Below the pieces are notes generated by a model. That model searched no databases, was not told the origin of the DNA, and was given only the letters and a program-made list of their open reading frames with translations. Position numbers and translations under genes: made by a program. From positions 13,720,150 to 13,784,149 of the forward strand of contig CAIIXF020000002.1 of the NCBI GenBank assembly GCA_903813345.2: a stretch of DNA of 64,000 nt. The letters run 5' to 3'. Within the stretch, counting starts at the first letter, position 1. The number at the start of each line of letters is the position of its first letter. Shown one piece after another: positions 11,296 to 21,600 of this stretch. Origin of the DNA: Owenia fusiformis. Taxonomy: Eukaryota; Annelida; Polychaeta; Sabellida; Oweniidae.

Positions 11296-13156
11296 AGAGT
11301 ACTCACACTAAAACGTGATAAAAATGACACATGTTGTAAATCAATGCATCCTCCCGATAAATGTGTATCTGTGGGTCCTTCTTACGCAATTCTAAACTAA
11401 TATTATCCCAAAATAGGCTGAAATGAATGAAAGAAATGTTCAAATTTAGAGTCGTTTCTGCATTCAACCAAGTAGTCTTTCGCGCAGCTTTTTTGCGCAT
11501 GTCAACATATGACGGTCAAGGTCATGAACTTTAGTTTGACAGTTCCTCTTTCTTTCTAACATTTCTCGTTATTCTTACGACTTTTACATGAAAAATGAAG
11601 ATCTATCATAATAAACAAATATCTTTCAGTATAATATTAGATCGATATCGAACGGTCTCTAGCGGAAATAATAAAAATAATCGGGGAGACCATATCATTC
11701 AAATCTTCACTATCTGGTTCTCTCAAATAGCTACCTGGAAAATTCACTAAGTAGTGAAACAACTACCTGATAAAAAAAGTTAAGCGCGAGGCCTGCATTT
11801 AGAATTATATAAAGTCACTTGTTATGCCACTCATTATTCATGATGATTCAAATAGATGCATGCTGGGACAAACTTTACCGTTAAAATGGATCACTATGAA
11901 ATAAGAAGGATGGCATTGTTTGTCCAAAATTGATGGAAAGGGGATTTTAGAGGACTTGATTACAGTAAAATCCCGGGGCGCCGTGTATTTTACATCAAAA
12001 TCACAGAGAATTATAGGGGGCTTTCCCAAAAGATCAGGTGGATGTCCTATTGGAAAGAGAATCTGGTGGAACTCATTATTCAAAAAAGAAACCCTCCATA
12101 GATGTATTAAGAAAACCATTTGACACTTTACAAATGCAAAAGAAGTAGAAAATATTCTGGAAACATAACTCGCATGAAATGTCATAATGTTATCCCATTT
12201 CAGGACTATTAGTCTATATGGTCCTGGACCGAGCCTAATCTTTTGCCTGTACGATTACAACTTGGGAGAATTATTTACGCCCCTTACACTTAATTCTTTT
12301 CGTGTAGTTGAATCCACAATTGTCTGGGTTTATCTGCAAAACGGGAACATTTTTCTTTTTCATCGAGAGAGATTCCATCACTTTTCAAGATGGCGGTTGG
12401 ATTTAAAAGGGAATTCCCTGTATGACTGGCTGGAAAGTGGCCTGGAAGTACCAATAAATGGAGGAATTTGATGGTTGAAATAAGTTATATATTACATGCA
12501 AATATTGCGAAAATGAAAATTTCTTCGTTCTGCCGATAAACCCAGACAATTGTGGATTCAACTACACGAAAAGAATGTTAAAATACCAAGGAATCTATTG
12601 AGGTAGGTATCTTAAGTGTAAGGGGCGTAGATAATTCTCCCTAGTTAATTATTACAGAATTGATAAAACTGAAGTTCTAAGTAAGATATGGGCATGAAAC
12701 GTGCTATTCACTCTAACAACTGAATACTCTAAAAGAAAAAATATGTAAACTTGTACAAAAGTTCATACTTTTGAAATTAAGGGGAGAACATACCTATTTG
12801 ACATCCTGTATACTACCAAAATTTCAAACAATAATATTTATTACTTTGGTTTAAATAAAAAACTTATGATCAAAAATTTCCCGCCAAATTTAAAGCACGA
12901 GTGGCCATCTTGAGAAAAATTTTGGCGTTAAACAATTTACCAATACCAGTGTTCACGCTAGCCATTAAAATTTCTGAGTCCCAGGGATGCAACCCATTTG
13001 AAAAATTTGAGTCCCCATCTAATTTTTTTGCGTCCCTCTTATTTCTTCACAGAGTTCAAGAAAATATTGTAAAGTGAAAATAAAGTGGGCGATAATAGAG
13101 TGCTTACACTAAAATGGGATAAAAATGACATATATTGTAATTTGATGCATCCTCCC
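10482..13156. repeat. 2.67-kb tandem duplication, copy 1
   Basis: From the CCTGTTTTTTC at 10482 onward this stretch is repeated at 13155 with an offset of 2673, falling to 2671 after two homopolymer-length differences. All open frames in the two copies translate identically. The copies share two bases (CC) at the junction. Content: right part of the minisatellite element, the right end of the CAGGCCTCG element and a fold-back element. Confidence 0.9.
12264..12641. repeat. Fold-back element (copy in duplication 1)
   Basis: The left arm GGGAGAATTATTTACGCCCC is matched by an inverted right arm GGGGCGTAGATAATTCTCCC. The phrase GAATCCACAATTGTCTGGGT and its inverse lie inside. The left arm lacks about 45 bp that are present in the right arm. 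A fuller, older copy is at 19018-19977. Confidence 0.8.
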
Positions 13157-15827
13157 TGTTTTTTCAAAATCTACCATAAAAACTCACGTTTTTTTTCAAA
13201 ATCTACCGTAAAACACCAGTTTTTCCGAAACCTACCGTAAGAACTCCTGTTTTTTCCGAAATCTACCGTAAAAACTCCTGTTCTTTCAAAATCTACCGTA
13301 AAAACTCCTGTTTTTTCAGAATCTAGGGTAAAAACTCCTGTTTTTTCAGAAATCTACCTCAGAAACTCCTGTTTTTTCAAAAACTCCAGTTTTTTCTGAA
13401 ATCTACCGTAAAAACTCCCGTTTTTTCTGAAATCTACGGTAAAAACTCCAGTTTTTTCTGAAATATACTGTAAAAACTCCCGTTTTTTCTGAAATCTACG
13501 GTAAAAACTCCCGGTTTTTCAAAATCTATCGTAATAACTTCTGTTTTTTCAGAACCTACCGCAAATCTGAAAAAACAGGAGTTATTACAATAGATTTTGA
13601 AAAAACGGGAGTTTTTACCGTAGATTTCAGAAAAAACAGGAGTTTTTTCAGAAATCTTCCGTAAAAAAGTCACGTTTTTTAAAATTTACAGTGAAAAATA
13701 CCTTTTTTAAAAAACCTCCCGTAAAAACTCCTGTTTTTTCAAAATCTCCCGTATAAACTCCCGTTTTTTTAAAACTTACCACAAAAACTCCCGTTTTTTT
13801 AAATATCCCGTAAAAACTACCATTTTTTAAAAAATCATCCGTAAAAACTCCCGCTTTTTTTCAAAAAACTCCCGTAAAACTACTGGATTTTGAAAAAACT
13901 CCTGTGAAAGTACCGCAATTTTTTGAAAATCTTCTGAAAATTTTTCATTTTAGGTTGGCAAGTCTGAGAGTACTCACACTAAAACGTGATAAAAATGACA
14001 CATGTTGTAAATCAATGCATCCTCCCGATAAATGTGTATCTGTGGGTCCTTCTTACGCAATTCTAAACTAATATTATCCCAAAATAGGCTGAAATGAATG
14101 AAAGAAATGTTCAAATTTAGAGTCGTTTCTGCATTCAACCAAGTAGTCTTTCGCGCAGCTTTTTTGCGCATGTCAACATATGACGGTCAAGGTCATGAAC
14201 TTTAGTTTGACAGTTCCTCTTTCTTTCTAACATTTCTCGTTATTCTTACGACTTTTACATGAAAAATGAAGATCTATCATAATAAACAAATATCTTTCAG
14301 TATAATATTAGATCGATATCGAACGGTCTCTAGCGGAAATAATAAAAATAATCGGGGAGACCATATCATTCAAATCTTCACTATCTGGTTCTCTCAAATA
14401 GCTACCTGGAAAATTCACTAAGTAGTGAAACAACTACCTGATAAAAAAAGTTAAGCGCGAGGCCTGCATTTAGAATTATATAAAGTCACTTGTTATGCCA
14501 CTCATTATTCATGATGATTCAAATAGATGCATGCTGGGACAAACTTTACCGTTAAAATGGATCACTATGAAATAAGAAGGATGGCATTGTTTGTCCAAAA
14601 TTGATGGAAAGGGGATTTTAGAGGACTTGATTACAGTAAAATCCCGGGGCGCCGTGTATTTTACATCAAAATCACAGAGAATTATAGGGGGCTTTCCCAA
14701 AAGATCAGGTGGATGTCCTATTGGAAAGAGAATCTGGTGGAACTCATTATTCAAAAAAGAAACCCTCCATAGATGTATTAAGAAAACCATTTGACACTTT
14801 ACAAATGCAAAAGAAGTAGAAAATATTCTGGAAACATAACTCGCATGAAATGTCATAATGTTATCCCATTTCAGGACTATTAGTCTATATGGTCCTGGAC
14901 CGAGCCTAATCTTTTGCCTGTACGATTACAACTTGGGAGAATTATTTACGCCCCTTACACTTAATTCTTTTCGTGTAGTTGAATCCACAATTGTCTGGGT
15001 TTATCTGCAAAACGGGAACATTTTTCTTTTTCATCGAGAGAGATTCCATCACTTTTCAAGATGGCGGTTGGATTTAAAAGGGAATTCCCTGTATGACTGG
15101 CTGGAAAGTGGCCTGGAAGTACCAATAAATGGAGGAATTTGATGGTTGAAATAAGTTATATATTACATGCAAATATTGCGAAAATGAAAATTTCTTCGTT
15201 CTGCCGATAAACCCAGACAATTGTGGATTCAACTACACGAAAAGAATGTTAAAATACCAAGGAATCTATTGAGGTAGGTATCTTAAGTGTAAGGGGCGTA
15301 GATAATTCTCCCTAGTTAATTATTACAGAATTGATAAAACTGAAGTTCTAAGTAAGATATGGGCATGAAACGTGCTATTCACTCTAACAACTGAATACTC
15401 TAAAAGAAAAAATATGTAAACTTGTACAAAAGTTCATACTTTTGAAATTAAGGGGAGAACATACCTATTTGACATCCTGTATACTACCAAAATTTCAAAC
15501 AATAATATTTATTACTTTGGTTTAAATAAAAAACTTATGATCAAAAATTTCCCGCCAAATTTAAAGCACGAGTGGCCATCTTGAGAAAAATTTTGGCGTT
15601 AAACAATTTACCAATACCAGTGTTCACGCTAGCCATTAAAATTTCTGAGTCCCAGGGATGCAACCCATTTGAAAAATTTGAGTCCCCATCTAATTTTTTT
15701 GCGTCCCTCTTATTTCTTCACAGAGTTCAAGAAAATATTGTAAAGTGAAAATAAAGTGGGCGATAATAGAGTGCTTACACTAAAATGGGATAAAAATGAC
15801 ATATATTGTAATTTGATGCATCCTCCC
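13155..15827. repeat. 2.67-kb tandem duplication, copy 2
   Basis: Near-identical to 10482-13156. Copy 2 continues past its end (CATCCTCCC at 15819-15827) into GATAAATATC, the expected continuation of the underlying repeat, whereas copy 1 at that point jumps back into the minisatellite. So the duplication joined the end of the unit to the middle of the minisatellite. Confidence 0.9.
14935..15312. repeat. Fold-back element (copy in duplication 2)
   Basis: Same structure as 12264-12641, moved by 2671 bp with the tandem duplication, including the same arm deletion. Confidence 0.8.
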
Positions 15828-16920
15828 GATAAATATCTATCACTGGGTCCTTTTCACACAATTCTTAAGTAATGTTATACAAAAATAGTCCGAAATGAAT
15901 AAAGGAAATGCTCAAATTAAGAGTTCTGTTTTCACATTTTACGAACTTGCGATCTTGAAGGTCATGTCAAGGTCGTGAACTTTTGCTTCTTTTTATTAAC
16001 ATTTCTCCTTATTCTGAAGACTTTTAGATGAAAAACCTCGATCTATCATTAAACAATTATCTTGATGTATAACATTAGATCAATATATAATGGTTTCTAG
16101 TGGAAATTTGTGGGGAACCACAGGGGATTTCTGCAATATTGTATGTTTTGATCTTCCATTTCGATTGCGGCATTTTCCGGAATATATCGGAACCAATCAA
16201 AATCTATGTCTCATACTGGAAACTCTGTTAATCTTCGGTAGTCATGATAGCCAATCAGATTTGTCGATATAAATATACCTGGATCATTGCTTGTATATCA
16301 AGGAAGTAGGTTTGAAAATCTTGATGAAAATCATGTTTCACCGCTACTGTGCTGCAGTAAAAGTTATCTTGAAGCAGTTTATAATTTTTGCGTCCTAGGG
16401 ACGAAAGTTGATTTTGATTTTTACGTCCAACCTTCTGAAATTTCCGTAAAAATGGCAAAAAACGGCGTCAAGGCGAACACTGAATACACATCTTTCCACC
16501 AAATATAAAGGAAATCTGGGCACTAGTATTTGAGTTATCTTCCAAAAAGATGGAGGGACTGATGGACTGACTGACGGTTTCACAATAGACCAAACTTCGT
16601 TCGTTGGGATAATTATTACAGAAGTTGATTGTGAACTGTAAAATGAAGAAATGACTTCAAAATCACCAAAAAGTCGAGTGACGTCCAATATAAATCAATC
16701 AAAGATACCTGTTATCCTAAAAATTGATCTTTTATCCCGAGTAATCGCGATAATAATTATCAATTCTATTTGACAACAATTTTGTTTTGTCAATAGTTTA
16801 ATTTTAACACCCATGGACGGACAGACACAATGACGGGCATGCGGAAGTGTCATTTTAGAGATTGGTAAGTGTAGCCTCATTTTACTACTTCAAATGAACA
16901 TTTAACACAATAATATTGTG
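15828..16920. other. Unassigned intergenic DNA with repeat remnants
   Basis: The left part continues the dispersed repeat marked by GCGATAATAGAGTGCTTACA. At about 16594-16612 an ACTTCGTTCGTTGGGATAA terminus resembles the end of the ATGGCGGCC elements. No gene was seen; the short frames overlapping on both strands near 16.1-16.7 kb have no family resemblance. Confidence 0.4.
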
Positions 16921-17685
16921 TTAAGGTCTCATGGAAGTTAACAGGAAATGACAAAACAAAAAATGACAAAGCCATGCTGGATTTTGAAAATTTTTTGAAC
17001 CAAGATAACAGAGTTCTGTTTGGACCTACAGTCAGTTTAACTAGTTCCACATATCATTTACATGACCGGGAACACAGTTGAAATGGTCAGAATGACCATA
17101 AACATGATAGAATAACCTTTTCAGCCCTCTGAAAATGTGACTAAAAAATAGCTTAGAGTAGGTGCTCAGGAAAGGTCACTGAACAGAATATTTTGACTTT
17201 TTCAGAAAATGTGCCCAATATATTGCTCTAAATGATACAATTCAAAAAAATTTGATATCATTCTTAGAAAAAGAAAAAATTGAAAAAAACTGAATTGAAA
17301 ATCGATCTATTTTCCTTTTTACTACAGCCATTATTGTTTCAGATGATTTTTTAAAATTTCAAAGATTGTGTCATTTAGAGCAATATATTGGACACATTTT
17401 CTGAAAAAATCAAAAGATTCTGTTCATTGACCTTTCCTGAGCACCTACTTTTAGCTATTTTTCAGTCACATTTTCAGAGGGCTAAAAAGGTTATTCTATC
17501 ATGTTTATGGTCATTCTGACCATTTCAACTGTGTTCCCGATCATGTAAATGATATGTGGAACTAGTTAAACTGACTGGAGGTCCAAACAGAACTCTGTTA
17601 TCTTGGTTCAAAAAATTTTCAAAATCCAGCATGGCTTTGTCATTTTTTGTTTTGTCATTTCCTGTTAACTTCCATGAGACCTTAA
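16921..17685. mobile_element. 765-bp near-perfect palindrome with TTAA ends
   Basis: Arms of about 323 bp (16921-17243 and 17363-17685) match in inverted orientation at roughly 97 percent by eye, around a 119-bp centre. Both ends read TTAAGGTCTCATGG when viewed outward-in, so TTAA could be the target site of a piggyBac- or Kolobok-like element. There is no coding capacity. A diverged single arm of the same family lies at 20385-21146. Confidence 0.85.
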
Positions 17686-18521
17686 ATCGCTAGATGATAT
17701 GTGTTTGATGTTATTGTTGTCAAGTAATAATGTTATCGCGGAAAAATAGTTTGGATGGATCCAGAACATGCAATAAAGGAAAGAATAGTAAGGAGGTTAA
17801 ACTCAATAACGGCCCCAAGAAAACAACGTTGAACTAGGGTAGGCCTTGTAAGAGTCAACTCAGAAAAATCAATATTGGAAGGCTACAGAAAAGGGAGTGG
17901 TGACTTACTCCCCATGGTTCGGAGATGGAATTAAAATCGAAAACTCATTAATTTATGGTCCAAACTGTAAATAAGAACTCGGTACTTACGAATAAGAGGC
18001 TTCATCAACAAATCGATAAAAATATTTTATATTTTGTTCCCATGAAAGAGTTTCCATCAATGTTCAAAAGGACAATTTTGATTGGTTTTCGTCATTCTTA
18101 GATTTAACCTCAAGATATTAGACAGATGGCCATTTTAAATGCCAAAAGAAATCAGCAACGAACTCACTAATCTTGAATCCTAGCAAATTGACTAAATCTT
18201 CTAGAATTTGACAAATGAATTGGTTTAGAAAACATAAGTTCAGTTATTGTGAAAATTGATAAAATAACGAGAACCAATCAAATTTTGTTTGACAAAATGA
18301 GTTCGGAATAGCTATGGCTACTGAGTTAATTAATTTTCAGTAAACGTTAACGAATTAAATAAATATTCTGTTTTGCCTTAAATCAAATCCATTGGATTTC
18401 TTTTCCTATGAATTAAATCATGGGCATATGAAATACACTTTCGTGTTATATAGCTAATGACGTTGAACGAAGAAAATAAATATTTTTATAAATACGAAAG
18501 TATTAAAATAACAAAAAAAGC
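17686..18521 (+). promoter_or_regulatory. Upstream region of the TMEM131 homologue
   Basis: This is the DNA directly before the first coding exon. No strong core promoter stands out: a TATATA run at 18447-18452 lies about 70 bp before the start codon and a TGACGT-like half-site follows it. The transcription start and any 5' untranslated exon cannot be placed from sequence alone. Confidence 0.25.
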
Positions 18522-18639
18522 ATGGCCGCCGTTAAAGGCAAAAGGATAGTAATGGCCATAATAGCTAAAATATTCATCCTAAGTAGCATTTTTACGTCTC
18601 ATCATGTACGCGTTGATGCTGTAGAGAGTCATGGCCAAG
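18522..18639 (+). CDS. TMEM131: TMEM131 homologue exon 1 (signal peptide)
   Basis: ATG in a good context (AAAAAAGCATGG). It encodes 39 residues plus one base. After a basic start (KGKR) comes a hydrophobic stretch IVMAIIAKIFILSSIF, a typical signal peptide, with likely cleavage near the VDAVES segment. The donor is AAG|GTTTGT. The leftover G joins CC of exon 2 to give Ala, which begins the conserved AFIQ motif. The N-terminus is not conserved in the family, so this exon rests on signal peptide plus phase. Confidence 0.75.
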
Positions 18640-21600
18640 GTTTGTGATATTTACATTTCCTATTTCCATGCATTTTATATAACATAATATGTCTCAAAGT
18701 TTGACATCTAAAAATTTGATTGATTAAAATATTTGTTGCCAACAAAACATAAATGATGGATATGCACAACGCCAGTTTACAAAATAATACATCGTGTAAA
18801 TCCAACTCAAATACGATTTTATGGTTAGGATTTAAACTTGGTATCAAAAAAGCGTGAAAGCTGTGATGAAGAATTAGATGACCTATAGACTACAGTCTTC
18901 CGATTGATTTTTCTGAGTAATTTGATCTGAAAAATATTCCCATGAATGTGGGGGTCATAGGCCCAAGGGAAAGGCAATGGTAAGCTGAATATTACAGAAT
19001 ATTACAGTGCTGATACAAATTAAGGTACAGCTGGAAAATAACAATTTTGGTAAAAAATTGCTATACCTGCACATGCTACTTTCTGGTACACTATATAGTA
19101 TGAAGGCACGTGTTAATTTCTTTGCTTTTTTCAGGAAAGTATCATTACATTGTTTTCTTTTAGTATATCTGGTAAGAGGTCAATGGGAACTCCAGGAAAT
19201 TCTGATATTTCACACTTTCTATTTTTCCAAATTATCTTCCCAAGTTTCCAGACAACACAGGAGCTACCATTGACTTATCCCGTGCCAGGACTAAAGTCAT
19301 GAGAACGTCTCAATCTTTTGCCTGTACGATTATAACATGAGACAATTTTCTACGCTTCTTACACTGAAGATACCTACTTCAATAGATTCCTTGGTATTTT
19401 AGCATTCTTTTCGTGTAGTTGAATCCACAATTGTCTGGGTTTATCGGCAGAACGGGAAAATTTTTCTTTTTCAGCGAAAGTGATTCCATCACTTTTCAAG
19501 ATAGCGGTTGGATTTAAAAGGAGATTCCCCGGTTGACTGGCCCAGAAGTGGCCTGGAAGTACCAATAAATGGAGGAATTTGACGGTTGAAATAAGTTAAA
19601 TATTACACGCAGATATTGCGATCAAAAACGAAAATTTCTTCGTTCTGCCGATAATCTCAGACAATTGTAGATTCAACTACACAAGGAGAATGCTAAAATA
19701 CCCAGGAATTTATTGAAGTAGGTATCTTTAATGTAAGAAGCGAAGAAAATTCTCCCATGTTGTAATCGTACAGGCAAAAGATTGAGACGTTCTCAGGACT
19801 ATAGTCCTGGCACGGGATAACCATTGACCTGTTTCCAGGTTTACTAAAATTAGACAATATAATGATACTTTCCTAAAAAAGCAAGGAAAAACACACATGC
19901 AACAATTTTGTACCAGAAAATATGTGCAGGTATAGCAATTTTTTACAAAAATGTTTCTTTCCACCTGAACCTTAATTGATAAGTCGTATAGTTGGCATAT
20001 TTTCTTGAATCTTAACATTTAAGTGTCACAAACTCCCACAAACTGTCGAAAAGTATATGCCAGAAATCATATTTACCAAAATGAGTGTCTCTAAGGCTTC
20101 ATACCAGCGTATGCAAAATGCATTTGTCACAAGTTTGAGTTGAAATTTCGCTAAAATGAAGTAAGGGTAATCTCCGGCAGGTTTGTTTAAAAAAAAAGTC
20201 AGTCCACCCCAGTGGGGAATCGAACTCACAAATTCTTTAAATGATAGGAGCTTTGAAAATTAGAAAAACTGTCTGAAACAAAAATTGTAGTCATAAAAAG
20301 GAAAAAAAGATAGCTTTTCAAATATTTTTTTTTCATTTAATTTTCAAAGCACCTATCATCTAAAGAAATATGTTTGGAACATTGTCTGAAAAATTCAAAA
20401 TATTCTGTTCAGTGACCTTTCCGAAAAGCTAACTTTTAACTTTTTCAGTCACATTTTCAGAGGGCTGAAAAAGCTTTTTCAGCATGGTAAGGGTTATTTT
20501 GACCATGACCATTGTGATCCTGGTCATGTAAATGATATACAGTAGAACCTGTATATCTGAACACTTGGCTAATCTGAACACCTCCCAATCTGAACACTTT
20601 TTTCGGTCCCATTTTTTTCTCCCATCGACTCCCATGTTAAAAGAACCTTGAAATGTGAACACCTCCCAATTTGAACAGTGAACAGTCATATTTGAAAAAT
20701 TCCCCTGTCTAATCTGAACACTTTTCATAAAAATTTTGATGTTTTATACAAAATTGCTCAAATTTTGTCATGATATCAAAACTTTGGGAAATAATCTTGA
20801 ATGGTCTCATTCAAAATGGGGCTTTTCAGCATGATTAGATTCATTTGAATCAAATTTTCAAATTTCTGGAACGCCATAAAGCTATGTGGTCAAAAGAACT
20901 ATAAATATTTACCGAGAATACGTTCACATTTCTTCAGAATCCGGATTATTGCGAATGCAAAAACCTCGAAATATGAACACCTCCTAATTCGGATTAGATA
21001 GGTTTTACTGTATAGGAGTGGTACAACTGACTGAAGATCAAAGTAGAACTCTGCTATCTTACTTCAAAAAATTCTAAAATCCACATGTTTTTTTTTCCTG
21101 TTTCCTGTTTGGTGTTAATTTCTGATATCTATCCTGAGACCTTTAATGTTGGGTACAAGTTCATATGGTTAAAATAACGGAATGATGTGATGTACTCTGT
21201 TACATTATATTTTGCAAGTGGATCCATGGGACCAAGTGGGAGAGTCCATTATTTTGCAGGGGTGTCAGGATACACACAATCCAATTTCCATTATTTGACA
21301 GTATTATAAAAAATAATTTCAAAAATTTTCACATGCTCAGCTAAAAACATATCTTCAATAATTACTTACAATCGTCGTTTTTGTTCCAAACAACTGACCA
21401 TGTAGCATAACTGCTCTTTTTGGGAGCACTGCCTGGCATTAGAGAGACTGATTAACTTAGATTTATGCTTTTAAATAATCGAAGATTTTTTACAAATTTA
21501 CAGAAACCCGACTAGTTGTGCCAACCATTGAGCATGAGCACAATATCCAAGAGATATATGTGATGTGAAATAGAGAGTAAAACAGACTTCTTTGTTAATT

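Larger units (their letters stand above)
9552..11795. mobile_element. Composite element with CAGGCCTCG inverted ends
   Basis: It starts CAGGCCTCGAAATTAGC and ends AAGCGCGAGGCCTG. CATTT flanks both ends (9547-9551 and 11796-11800), a plausible 5-bp target duplication. Its interior contains a dispersed family marked by GCGATAATAGAGT, which is itself interrupted by the minisatellite element at 9724-11295. No transposase was seen. Its right half is part of the 2.67-kb tandem duplication. Confidence 0.55.

Noticed and set aside
11838-15142. Identical pairs of 60-115 codon frames repeated 2671 bp apart
   Set aside because: Identity comes from the tandem DNA duplication. Overlapping frames on both strands and a fold-back element in the region argue against coding.
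20205-20225. tRNA-like B-box (GAGTTCGATTCCCC on the minus strand)
   Set aside because: No matching A-box, acceptor stem or anticodon arm at the right distance; at most a SINE remnant.
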